A stretch of DNA of 64,000 nucleotides from contig NC_092013.1 in NCBI RefSeq assembly GCF_042242105.1, positions 1,704,001 to 1,768,000 on the forward strand, written 5' to 3'. Below the pieces are notes generated by a model that searched no databases, was not told the origin of the DNA, and saw nothing but the letters and a program-made list of their open reading frames with translations. Source of the stretch: Pempheris klunzingeri (taxonomy: Eukaryota > Chordata > Actinopteri > Acropomatiformes > Pempheridae). Of the stretch, positions 1 to 14,054 are shown piece by piece. The position numbers and the translations under genes are program-made. The stretch's first letter is position 1, and every line of letters begins with the position of its first letter.

Positions 1-2
1 CA

Positions 3-236
3 GCTCTACCCACTGATCTCGTAGTGCAGAAGAATCCTCAGAGGATCAGAGTGAATCTGGACTGGAACAGAGGAAAGCTGTCGTTCTCTGATCCTGATAC
101 TAACAGACACATACACACCTTCACACACACCTTCACTCAGAGGATGTTTCCATTCATTAACACTATGGATAATCTCCCAGTGAAGATATTACCAGTGCAG
201 GTCAGTGTGACAGTGGGACAGAGCAGTCAGAGATAA
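3..236 (+). CDS. TRIM-family E3 ligase, PRY/SPRY C-terminus (partial, 5' part outside window)
   Basis: An open frame enters from the left edge (frame starting at base 3) and stops at TAA 234-236. It encodes the last ~77 residues of a B30.2 (PRY/SPRY) domain: the strand motif [12 protein letters not shown] and the tail [18 protein letters not shown] are directly readable. The segment is almost identical to the end of the complete TRIM gene at 4917-6317, and the similarity continues through the 3' UTR to about base 432, so the two are tandem duplicates. In the family this domain chooses the ubiquitylation target. The few differences from the second copy lie in the variable loop region (FPFINTMD against FPIITTWD). 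RING, B-box and coiled coil must lie upstream of the window. There are no breaks in the visible part. Confidence 0.85.
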   Translation, partial: ALPTDLVVQKNPQRIRVNLDWNRGKLSFSDPDTNRHIHTFTHTFTQRMFPFINTMDNLPVKILPVQVSVTVGQSSQR

Positions 237-1342
237 AGAGGATGAAGCTGCACCTGTCCTCCACCTGTCTCATTATTCTCATTATTCCAAAGACGGATAT
301 TTTAGTTTCAGCTATTGTTCTTTATTGTTTTTATTTTCTCTTTGTTATTTAGTTTGAAAATCTACTTTTTGTTTCTACTGACGATCTTTTCATGTGTACA
401 TTGTTCTGATCTTTATCTCTGGTCTGTTCAGGATTTGTCTTTTAAACTGAACTCTAAACTCTGATGATTCCAGCTGTGTATGAATGTGTTTCTCTTCATG
501 TTTTGGGAGGTTAAAGGTCAGAGAAGTAGATGAATATTGTGGAATCAAATATTGACATATCACATGATGTAAATGTAACGTCCTGATTAAGTATTGATTA
601 AGATGAAGTAGGAATTGATAAAGACATGTAACACGATCGTTAGTATGACAGGAGTGTTGATCAGTTAACAAAGGTGATGGAACATGTAACCAATCAATAA
701 GTGTGAATCAATGTAACCAGAATGTCACCAAATATCACATTTTATTCTCTTTTTAAATCTGTTGTTTTACACTTTGTTTGAATAAATGTACTGAGGAAGA
801 GTTGGAGCCTGATGGTGTCAGCAGGAGCTGCTGTGGATCAATAGAAATAATAAGTGCTCAGTAATAATTCCCAGGTAGGACAAAGTGATCAGGTCACATT
901 AAGGCCAGAGGGACAAACTCCTCCTGGTAAAGTCTGGTATATTGTAGTTGGCTGGGTGCAGATGCTGGTGGGGGGCAGATGAGATCCTTCTGCTGATTTG
1001 GGGCTATAAAAGAAGGGACCTTTGCATTGTTTAGTCAGAACTGTCCAGGATTTAGTCTGGTTCAGGTCTCAGGTATCGACAGTAAACCTCTACTGTTTTG
1101 GACAGTGTTATAGAAAGGATCCCTACAGAGAGAGACCTGGAAGATCCTTTTTGCTAAACAGACAGCTGTCGCATGTTTGTCCTCAAATCCACCAGACTCC
1201 ATTGATAAAAGCTGTGATTTTACGTTGCTGAACACAAAAAGAGTTGACAGTTCTGTTGCTGTGACTTTGGTGTTTTAACACGTTAGTTCAGAACCCAACT
1301 AACTCTGTAAAACAGCAAAGCCATATAAGATAATAAACAAGG
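237..1342. other. 3' UTR and intergenic sequence with a polyA signal and a dispersed-repeat copy
   Basis: Bases 237-432 match the 3' UTR of the second TRIM gene (6318-6509). After 432 the copies diverge. AATAAA at 781-786 is a plausible polyA signal for the first TRIM gene. Around 1095-1150 there is a copy of a dispersed repeat (core ggatccctacagagagagac) that recurs at 46,030 and 63,915. No coding region is seen. Confidence 0.5.
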
Positions 1343-1838
1343 TGTCATGATCCTGCTGTCTCTCTCCCTCTTGTGTGTTTATCTCTCTCCCTCTTGTGTG
1401 TTTGTCTCTCTCCCTCTTGTGTGTTTGTCTCCCCCTGTCTGTTGCTGGAGCAGAGTCAGGAGGGTTACTCCCGGTCATCCACCCACACACCTGCAATAAT
1501 CACACACCTGTTCCTCATCAGTAATCAGCCATCTACTCCTCCCCTGTCTTTATAAGCCTGGTTCACTCTCTCCCTCACTGCCAGATTGTCCGTTTCCATA
1601 TGGTAACTCTTGGCTCCTTGTCTCCAGTTTTTCCTTGTGCTAGTTTTTTGCCTTGGCTCCTCGTCTCATCTCCAGCCTGCTTCCCCCGGTCTCCACCACG
1701 GTCCAGTCACTCACTCCACCAGCCTGCTCTTCCCAGCTACTACCACCTACCTGGTTTCTAATAAACTTACCAAGTGTACCACCAGTGTCTTTGTGTCGGT
1801 CAGCACTGTGGGTTCAGCCAGTCCCGTTCCGCACAACA
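1343..1838. mobile_element. Solo LTR, probably Ty3/gypsy-type (fossil)
   Basis: A 496-bp segment begins TGTCATGATC and ends CCGCACAACA, the TGT...ACA ends usual for LTRs. It is flanked by a perfect 5-bp target-site duplication, CAAGG, at 1338-1342 and 1839-1843. Inside are a TATA-like tataagcc near 1551 and an AATAAA at about 1761, the layout expected of an LTR promoter and polyA signal. No internal retroelement genes adjoin it, so it is the single LTR left after LTR-LTR recombination. The intact duplication suggests a fairly recent insertion. Assignment to Ty3/gypsy is by general resemblance to fish LTRs only. Confidence 0.8.
1358..1426. repeat. 23-bp minisatellite (3 copies) inside the solo LTR
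   Basis: Three consecutive units of gtctctctccctcttgtgtgttt-type sequence (1358-1380, 1381-1403, 1404-1426) differ at only one base. The repeat lies in the first 90 bp of the LTR. Confidence 0.85.
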
Positions 1839-1843
1839 CAAGG

Positions 1844-2311
1844 CTTTTAAGTGTCTTGGGTTTCTTAAAAGGTGGTTTATAAACCCAAGTTATTACTATC
1901 ATCATTCTCATTATTATTGAAAAAAATGCTTTTAATACAAACATCTGTCTTTCCAGTTGTCGTCCAGTGTTTATTCTCATGTTAAGTAATATAGCTGACA
2001 CACCACCACACTTCAAATAATCTGAACTAACCCTTTCACTGCAGGAACATGAATAAAAACAGACAGAAAGACGCAAATATGTTGGATCAGTCACCTTTTG
2101 TAAGTCCCACCCCCACCAGCACTTTTCAGAGATGCTGTGCTTCCATCTTGTGGAGGAAACACATACGACAGCTTCAGCTTCAGCCGGATGAGTTTGTGAT
2201 GCAGGAGTAAAGATGTTCAAGGACAAGTTCACAACGTTACAAGTCAGTAGTCAGACGGCCATGAGTACATTTAAACTGTTTTAGCTGTAATTGATCCTCC
2301 TGCTCACCCCC
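1844..2311. other. Intergenic, no recognised feature
   Basis: Sequence between the solo LTR and the LINE remnant. No convincing exon, RNA gene or repeat is visible. Confidence 0.4.
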
Positions 2312-3676
2312 AATGAATCGCCGCCTAATTGCGGTGGGGGAGTTTGTGCGCCCCTGTGAGCCTGGGAGCTGTGTTGTCGGGGGCTATAGCCCCTGGTAGG
2401 GTCTCCCAAGGCAAAGTGATTCCAGGGGAGGGGCCAGCGGAACCGAAAGATCAATGTTCCTTCACCCAGGTTAGAGAAACCGGGGCCTCCTTCTGGAGCC
2501 AGACCTGGGAGGGGAGCCCGCTGGCGAGCGTGTGGTGGCTGGTCCTGGATTCACGGGGCCCAGCTGGGCCAAGCCCGAAGGAACAATGTGGAACCGCAAC
2601 CCTGTGGGCTCACCACCTGCAGGGGCCGCTACAGGGGTTGGGTGCATGGAGAGCCAGGTGACAGGCCAAGGTGGGGTCCTGGGCGTGCGCATCCCTGGCA
2701 TCGTAGACTGGCTCTATGGACATGGAACGTCACCTCTCTGGAGGGGAAGGAGCCGGAGCTGGTGCGGGAGGCTGAGCGCTACCAGCTAGATATAGTTGGG
2801 CTTGCTTCCACGCACGGTGTCGGCTCTGGAACCAGACTCCTGGAGACGGGCTGGAATCTCTCCTTTTCCCAAGTTTGTCAGAGCGAGAGGTGCCAGGTGG
2901 GTGTGGGGATACTCATGAGTCCTTGGCTGAGCGCCGCTGTGTTGGAGTTCTCCCCGGGGAACAAGAGTGTCGCCTCAATGCGACTACGGGTTGTCGCGTG
3001 GAGGTCAGGGACAGTACCTGTGGATTGTCAGACTGGGTTGGTGGTTCCCATTTTCAAAAAAGGGGACCGGAGGGTGTGCTCCAATTATCGGGGTATCACA
3101 CTACTCAGCCTTCCTGGGAAAGTCTACTCCAGGTGCTGGAAAGGAGGCTCCGCCCGATTGTCGAACCTCAGATTGAAGAGGAACAATGCGGTTTTCTTCC
3201 TGGTCGTTGCACAGTGGACCAGCTCTTTACCCTTGCGGGGCTGTTGGAGGGGTCATGGGAGTTTGCCCATCCAGTATACATGTGTTTTGTAGACTTGGAG
3301 TATGGGTTACCGGATTCATTGCTACGAGATGTATAACCAAAGTGAGAGCTGTGTCCACATTCTTGGCGCAAAGTCAGGCGTGTTCTCAGTGGGTGTTGGA
3401 CTCCACCAAGGCTGCCCCTTATCACCGATCCTGTTGGTGATTTTCATGGACAGGATCTCAAGACACAGTCGAGGTGAGGAGAGCGTCCGGTTTGGGGACT
3501 TCAGAATACATGATGTGGTTCTGTTGGCTTCCTCAGACCGTGACCTTCAGCAGGCGCTGGAGCGGTTTGGGATGAGGGTCAGCACCTCTAAGTCTGAGGC
3601 CGTGGTTCTAAGTTCCAAGTATACTAAGTTTAAGCTTGAAGCTGAAGCTAACATGAAGCTTCAGGAGTCTAAATGA
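2312..3676 (+). mobile_element. Decayed non-LTR retrotransposon (LINE) with endonuclease and reverse-transcriptase remnants
   Basis: A GC-rich block contains pieces of an APE-type endonuclease (about 2700-2990: WNVTSLEGKEPELV, DIVGL, VGVGILMSPWLSAAVLEFSP) followed directly by reverse-transcriptase motifs (from about 3030: GDRRVCSNYRGITLL; EEEQCGFLPGRCTVDQLF; HQGCPLSPILLVIFMDRIS; VRFGDFRIHDVVLLASSDRD; MRVSTSKSEAVVLSSK). The frame changes near 3130 and again near 3300. Much of the endonuclease is missing. The RT has lost the block following FVDLE (normally KAFD) and the (F/Y)ADD catalytic segment before VVLLASSD, so it is internally deleted as well as frameshifted and cannot be active. The coding style resembles abundant fish LINEs, but I cannot fix the clade by eye. 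The 5' end is set where GC-rich sequence begins; the 3' end where similarity to RT coding stops. Confidence 0.8.
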
Positions 3677-4639
3677 GACAAATGAGGTGAACGCTACGTC
3701 TTTTTAGCCTGAACTTCTTTCTGTGTGTCTCCAAAAACACACACATTTTAAGTTTGACTAACTCACACTGACAAATAAAACGAGAGACTCTAACCTCAAC
3801 CACTTTCTCTAAACCCTGAATCTAGCTACAGCACAAAGAGCATTTCAATTCATTATATTTCACTTCTGGAAATCTAATAAAACAAAACGACAACAAACTA
3901 GAACCAGAGACACACAGACAGGAACATCACACATTCTTATATATCACATATATCTCACCTTCTTTTTGATTTCCCCCCATTCATATCGTTTCTTTCTATT
4001 TATTCCTCCTCTGTCTAAACTGTGCATGTTTTTTATATCTCCTCCTGTCAGCTGTAATGATGTAAATGTCCCCGTCGTGGGACTAATTGAGGAACATCTT
4101 ATGCTCCTCATTTAACTCTCCTGTCCTGTTTGACTTTGCCAGTGGTGGTAACTTTAACTTTGATTAGATTGTTCTGCAGAACTCCTCTTCTGTTAGACTT
4201 TATAGAGTTAAATGGTTTGAATGGTTGGGGGGGAAGGACACAGTCTGTATGGATCACAAGCAGAATTACTACTATTTATTACTACTTACATACATTATTC
4301 CATGCAGCACCCCTTCAGGCAGATACTACCCCTCTCCAACCATGTTACCCCTTTCCCTCCATGTTCAATCATATCATTGGTAATTCATGAACTTATGATT
4401 GAACATCTCCACAACATTCAACCTACGTTCAGACTGTTTTTGAATATAAACATAACTGATCTGCCACATCTTGAACACACCATAAGTCTGCTTTCCCAGC
4501 AAGGAATCAGTCATTTCCTGAAACTGAGACAAACCCCTGTGTTACATGTGAAGTAAAAGCATGTAGCAGAGCCGGTCTGACTCCACCCATCACCTGACTC
4601 ACCTGAGACAAACCAGGAAACAGTTTGTTATTTTTCCTC
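3677..4639. other. Intergenic, AT-rich, no recognised gene
   Basis: The sequence between the LINE and the TRIM 5' exon has no supported coding potential. The TRIM promoter probably lies near its right end, but I see no clear TATA element. Confidence 0.4.
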
Positions 4640-4899
4640 AGTGAGGAGAGAGACACAGACTGAAGAGCAGACGATCAGATTCATCTTCAGACCAAACTAC
4701 CAACTTTCTCTGAGTGAGTTCAGCTACAGGAGAGAAAAGTGGAAACTACAACACTGCTGCTTCAACCTGCCGAGTCTCCAAACACTGCATGTGAGTTTGA
4801 CTAAAAACTGGAGTCACACTGAAAGTAAACTTCACTGTGGTTAGGAGAGAAGGGAGGGGAGCTGTGGCTGACTGTGATCCCTGTCTGCTGTGTTTTCAG
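4640..4899 (+). other. 5' UTR exon and short intron of the TRIM gene
   Basis: About 4640-4790 looks like a non-coding leader ending at a strong donor (gcat|gtgagt, intron from 4791). The intron would be 109 bp and end at tgttttcag (4899), just before the coding exon. The transcription start is not visible. Confidence 0.55.
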
Positions 4900-4916
4900 C
4901 TTCACTCACAGACAAA

Positions 4917-6317
4917 ATGGCTTCCAGATCAGAGGAGGATCTCTGCTGTCCGGTCTGTCACAACGTCTTCAGACATCCTGTTGTTCTGTCATGTAGCCAC
5001 AGCTTCTGTAAAGACTGTCTGAAGAGCTGGTGGAGAGAGAAACAAACACAGGAGTGTCCACTTTGTAAGAGAAGATCTTCAAGGTCAGAACCTCCTTTAA
5101 ACCTGGCGCTAAAGAACCTGTGTGAGTCCTTCTTACTGGAGAGAGATCAGAGAGCTTCAGAGGCTCTCTGCAGTCTGCACTCTGAGAAACTCAAACTCTT
5201 CTGTCTGGACCATCAACAGCCGGTGTGTCTCATCTGCAAAGATTCAGAAAAACACACCAACCACAGATTCAGACCAATTGATGAAGCTGCACGACAACAC
5301 AAGAAGGAACTTCAGGAAACTCTGGAGCCCTTAAAGGAGAAGTTAAAGGTTTCTGAACAAGTTAAAGAGAAGTTTGATCAAACAGCAAAACACATTAAGG
5401 TCCAGGCCCGACAGACAGAGAGGCAGATTAAGGAGCAGTTTAAGAAGCTTCACCAGTTTCTAGAAGAGGAAGAGGAGGTGAGGATGGCTGCACTGAGGGA
5501 GGAAGAGCAGCAGAAGAGTCAGATGATGAAGGAGAAGATGGAGGCTCTGAGCAGAGAGATATCAGCTCTTTCACACACAGTCAGAGCCACAGAGGAGGAG
5601 CTGAGAGCTGAAGACGTCTCATTCCTGAACAACTACAAGGCTGCAGTGGAGAGAGTCCAGCAGCGCCCCCTGCTGGAGGATCCACAGCTGCCCTCAGGAG
5701 CTCTGATAGACAAGGCCAAACACCTGGGCAACCTGACCTTCAACATCTGGAACAAGATGAAGGACATGGTCTCCTACTCTCCTGTGATCCTGGACCCAAA
5801 CACTGCACATCCAGAACTCATCCTGTCTAAAGATCTGAGCAGCCTGAGAGGAGGAGGGAAACAGCAGCTTCCTGATAATCCAGAGAGGTTTGATTGGTTT
5901 GCACGTGTTCTGGGATCTGAGGGCTTCACCTCAGGGACTCACAGCTGGGATGTTGAGGTTGGAGACAACAGAGACTGGTCACTGGGTCTGTTAGCAGAGT
6001 CTGTCAAGAGGAAGGGAGGCATACAGTCTGGATTATGGAGAATAGGACTCTATGAAGGTAAATACTCAGCACTCTCACCACCAGCTCCAGTCACTGATCT
6101 CGTAGTGCAGAAGAAGCCTCAGAGGATCAGAGTGAATCTGGACTGGAACAGAGGAAAGCTGTCGTTCTCTGATCCTGATACTAACACACACATACACACC
6201 TTCAAACACACCTTCACTGAGAGGGTGTTTCCAATCATTACCACTTGGGATAATCTCCCAGTGAAGATATTACCAGTGCAGGTCAGTGTGACAGTGGGAC
6301 AGAGCAGTCAGAGATAA
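4917..6317 (+). CDS. TRIM35/zinc-binding protein A33-like RING E3 ubiquitin ligase
   Basis: A single coding exon of 466 codons plus stop. The start is ATG 4917 ([14 protein letters not shown]), 17 bases after a splice acceptor (tgttttcag, ending 4899). An upstream 5'-UTR exon probably ends at 4790, before gtgagt. Domains: C3HC4 RING at residues ~11-50 (C11, C14, C26, H28, C31, C34, C47, C50 all present); B-box 2 at ~85-116 (CSLH...CLD...CLIC...HTNH); a long charged coiled coil at ~122-235; PRY-SPRY at ~275-460 with [14 protein letters not shown] and [12 protein letters not shown]. This is the complete TRIM class IV architecture, so it should be an active E3 ligase that dimerises through the coiled coil. 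Such genes form large, fast-evolving fish families, often linked to innate immunity; the target here is unknown. It is the second of two tandem copies (the other at 3-236). No break seen. Confidence 0.93.
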   Translation: MASRSEEDLCCPVCHNVFRHPVVLSCSHSFCKDCLKSWWREKQTQECPLCKRRSSRSEPPLNLALKNLCESFLLERDQRASEALCSLHSEKLKLFCLDHQQPVCLICKDSEKHTNHRFRPIDEAARQHKKELQETLEPLKEKLKVSEQVKEKFDQTAKHIKVQARQTERQIKEQFKKLHQFLEEEEEVRMAALREEEQQKSQMMKEKMEALSREISALSHTVRATEEELRAEDVSFLNNYKAAVERVQQRPLLEDPQLPSGALIDKAKHLGNLTFNIWNKMKDMVSYSPVILDPNTAHPELILSKDLSSLRGGGKQQLPDNPERFDWFARVLGSEGFTSGTHSWDVEVGDNRDWSLGLLAESVKRKGGIQSGLWRIGLYEGKYSALSPPAPVTDLVVQKKPQRIRVNLDWNRGKLSFSDPDTNTHIHTFKHTFTERVFPIITTWDNLPVKILPVQVSVTVGQSSQR

Positions 6318-6509
6318 AGAGGATGAAGCTGCACCTGTCCTCCACCTGTCTCATTATTCTCATTATTCCAAAGACGCATATTTTAGTTTCAGCTATTGTT
6401 CTTTATTGTTTTTATTTTCTCTTTGTCATTTAGTTTGAAAACCTACCTTTTGTTTCTACTGACGATCTTTTCATGTGTACATTGTTCTGATCTTTATCTC
6501 TGGTCTGTT
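6318..6509 (+). repeat. TRIM 3' UTR duplicated from the upstream copy
   Basis: This block matches 237-432 with only a few substitutions, marking the right end of the tandem duplication unit that carries the TRIM 3' ends. Similarity stops abruptly after ggtctgttca. Confidence 0.8.
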
Positions 6510-6573
6510 CATTTTAAATTGTTGTCCATGTTTTAATTCTTTTCAGTTGTGTGTGTGTGGATATATACATAAA

Positions 6574-6990
6574 CAGTGCTTAACAAATGTATTAGAGCGC
6601 CACCCAGTGGAAGGTGTTTGCCTCCCCTGCCCTAAATTCACAGTATTGCTGATTAGCAGAATATTTCTTTAGTTCCTGTGATGGTTAATCCACCAGTATG
6701 TGCAGCTCTTTAATCACAATGATGGATTTGAAATGATGGAAAAGGAATCTGGAGTAGAGGAACTGATGGACTGGACAAGTCAAAGTCCAGACTTGAATTC
6801 TATCGAACAGATCTGGGATTTATTGGATTAAAAAATAGATCACACACAAATTTAGGAGCTCAATAACAACAACAATACAATACAAGAAGGACTATTTAGT
6901 TGTTCCTGTTTGTTATTTGCCTAATAAATAATAATACAATGTTTAATTTGAAACAAGTTTTTGACAGATTTCTAAAATATTTGTGTTTTC
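6574..6990 (+). mobile_element. Tc1/mariner-derived remnant (copy 1; matches 62,157-62,646)
   Basis: The left end cagtgcttaacaaatgtatt matches the terminal repeat of the fuller copy in the matn4 intron (62,157-62,646), and similarity continues to aaatatttgtgtttt near 6980. The right terminal repeat is not recognisable here, and about 90 bp of the middle is deleted. Both copies contain a decayed stretch reading like the end of a Tc1 transposase (tccagacttgaattctatcg, compare PDLNPIE). The element is dead and non-coding. Confidence 0.7.
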
Positions 6991-7280
6991 TCATTTGTAT
7001 GACAGCTGGTCTGATACAGTTGTTTGCACGTTTAGATTTAAGGACAAGAACCACCCTTGTTTTGCATAAAGCTACTGTTTGTTCATTAAAGAAAGAAAGA
7101 AAGAAAGAAATTGAAGGTCTTGAATTATTATCTAATAAATGAGAGAAAATGTTGTCAACAAAGTTTTCTAGTTTCTTTCTCCTTCAAAAGCCACCTGCAG
7201 GGGGGCTGACTGTGCAGAGCTTTCATATATCTGTCCTCAGGTCCCCCTGTGACCCAGGAGTCCTGACTGGGGGGGTCCAG

Positions 7281-7318
<38 letters not shown>

Positions 7319-8157
7319 GGGGGGGGGGGGGTGCTGTCAGGGTCCCACTGAATCACAGCTGGTCCAGTGTAAACTACCTGGCCAGGAATCAGCTGTGGGT
7401 CCATAAAGACTGTGACCTGCTTGCTGAAGATGTTACCAAACTGTGAGGAGGCTGATTGTGTAAATCCACGTTGTGTAAGATTTGTCAAGTTAGAGGCTAC
7501 ACACTTCCGGTCAATAAGGTAGGGATGCCTTCAAAACAAAAGCCAAATATAGACAGCAAATACTGTAAGGAGTGAGGTCATAACAACACCAACTAACTAC
7601 TGTATTTATATACTGTGTTAAGTGTGAAGATGGTAATTAGGAGTAAAAATGTATTTCACAGTGTGACAGGTGACAGTAAAATCTCATGCATTCAACATAA
7701 ACATTATATTTTTGATATAAGAATTTTGTCACAACACCCCACATGGATCATTTAGGACATTCTTGTTGTGTACTTAAGTACAAATATTAGATATTTATAA
7801 GTTACTCAAGTATTTCCCTCGTCTGGAACTTTCTACTTCTATTCCACTTCGTTTCAGTGATTTACTTTTTACTCCACTGTGGTTATTTTGCAGCTTAAGT
7901 TTCTAGTAAACCTTTCATAGTTTCAGCTTCTCAAACTTGAGCACTGGCTGCTTTTATGCACACAACAAACATTGTGAAAAGAAAATGATCAGGAGGTGGA
8001 TCCAGAATGAAAAACATCTTCAGGGGACACTTGTAATACTTAGTGCAGTTTCCAGATCAGGCTTACATGTAATGTCGATGTGGGACATTAAACTTTAAAG
8101 GAGCATTTGGTGTTTGTGCTTTTACTGCAGTAAAGGATCTGAATATGTCTGATGATA

Positions 8158-8196
<39 letters not shown>

Positions 8197-8517
8197 TCCT
8201 TCAACAGTAACCAGCACAACAAAGACACATTTTCTCTACATGTAAATACTGTGCAGTTTTATTTGTTTCCTCTGGACGTTTAAGCATTGCAGTGAGTTTA
8301 ATTACATGTGCAATATTCTGGTAGAACAGAATAGAATAGAATAGAGTAGCCTTTATTGTCACTGGGAGCTGCTCCAATTTGGTGCAAGAGAAATGTTTAC
8401 AAAAATAAATTAAGAATAGAACAACAATAAAATATAATCAGAAGGATATAACAATATACACAGTATATGGAAATATACATGTACACAATTCTACATGTCC
8501 GTAGAGGTAGGCTTTGT

Positions 8518-8555
<38 letters not shown>

Positions 8556-8559
8556 GTCT
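6991..8559. other. Intergenic with microsatellites
   Basis: There is an (AAAG)n tract at about 7090-7110, a (TG)n-G16 tract at 7283-7331, an (AT)n tract at 8160-8195 and a (CA)n tract at 8521-8552. I see no gene. Confidence 0.6.
7283..7331. repeat. (TG)n followed by G16 homopolymer
   Basis: A TG dinucleotide run passes directly into 16 consecutive G bases (7316-7331). G-runs of this kind are slippage-prone. Confidence 0.9.
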
Positions 8560-8711
8560 CAGTGGCTTTATTCTGACAGAAGGGGGGGGTCCCAAAGGCG
8601 CACAATACAGCGCACTTCACACAGGCTGATTTTATTTTGAAGGTCCAGACCGGAATTGCATTCAGTGTTTGTGTCGCGCGGCTCCCTCTAGCTCTCAGAA
8701 CTGCAGAGAAG

Positions 8712-12545
<3,834 letters not shown>

Positions 12546-14054
12546 ACGGAGACAAACGCACCCCTAGCTGGGCCTACAGCGCACCAGAGAGGGCTGCGTT
12601 CAGCGACCCCACGACGCTCACCTCAAAACGGACACAGAACTGACAAACACACACACACATGCCTTTTCTAAGAGGGGGTATAGAAACAAGAGTATATATA
12701 TATACTATGTTTATTCCTACAGAAAAATGCCTTTATTTTAGTGGTTGGCGTGGGAGAATTATCGTGAGACAGATTTTCCTACATCTGAAATCTCGTGGTG
12801 CAGGTTTGTCAGAGAGTTGTGGCGCTGCTGAACGCACCCCTCCGTGAAGCTCGTTTGATCTGCCTCCAGTCATCGCTGGCAGCAGTTTATGTCATGACGT
12901 GTCGTATCACACACTTTGTCACAATTGACTGACTAGTTGATTGTCTTTATAAGATATTCATAACGGCAGGAGTGCAGAGAACTGGTCTGTAACATCCCGG
13001 GTGTGTGTGTGAGTCCATCGTCCCCTGTCCTCCCCACAAAGCCACTCTGTGGATCCAACGCAGCCTCTGAACCTCTGTTTTACTGTACAATAATAAATTA
13101 TCTCCAAGGAAACTCGTTTGGTTTGGTTTGGTCACACACACACACACACACACACACACACCAATGTATGTAGTCCTGCCTTCTGATTATCTCTGTCTGC
13201 ATCTTCATCATGAGCACATTTGATGAGGTGGTGAATAAGTTCACTCTTTTATCAGGTGACTGTGTTCAGAGAGCAGGTTTCTACCTGCTGGGCACCAGAC
13301 TAACAGATCAGAGCAGGTTCACACCATGAAGGAATCTGAGTGAGACGCCACGTCAGACCTGTAGTGTTATGACGAGCGCCAGCTATCAGTAAAACACACA
13401 GTTTCCCAGACTGATCAATAAAAACACCAAACTGAGTCCAGTCAGTCTGCATGTGGGGCCTCTGGTGTCTGATCCTCCATCCGTCAGCTGAAGTGTCTGT
13501 CAAGAGCTGCTCAGTCGGTCCTTTTTAATGTCGGGTTCAGTCTGGCTTTACATGCATTTTACAGTTTTCATCATATTTGCTCTAAACATCCTGTATTTTA
13601 GTCACGTGTTAGTGAACTAAAACTAGATATTTTAGGTCATCATATGTCTGTCGTCCCTGTCGGCGTAACAACCGTCACTGACGATCGCTTTAACCTGCCA
13701 CGCTTTGCACTTTGTCACTGTTCTTCTCATTGACAGTAATGGACAGTGTAATCATTGATCGATACGCAAACGGGTGCACCCTGCTCCGAACAACCACGCC
13801 TGTGTGCCGGGGAAAGAAAAGAGTCTATAGAGGCTGGTTGGTTAAATGACATTTAGTCTCTTTTATTTCATCACCAATGTTGCATGTTGATATAATCAGT
13901 TAGTGCTGTCTAACACATTTATTCACAGCTTTCAGGAACACATTTAACACCATGTAGACTCAGAAAGCTTTGATTTTGAAACACTTGTGGACTGAAGGGT
14001 GGATTCATAATGAGCTGGACTGAAGCAGGAGCAGGAGACCGACTCTTATCTCAC
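12546..14054. other. cyc1 3' UTR and intergenic spacer to the OR cluster
   Basis: It contains the presumed cyc1 3' UTR, a (CA)n tract at 13,135-13,160, and then unremarkable sequence up to the convergent OR-A gene. No further gene is visible. Confidence 0.5.
13092..13097 (+). promoter_or_regulatory. cyc1 polyadenylation signal AATAAA
   Basis: AATAAA lies about 550 bases after the cyc1 stop, on the coding strand, with no better candidate between them. It would give a 3' UTR of roughly 0.56 kb. Confidence 0.55.
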
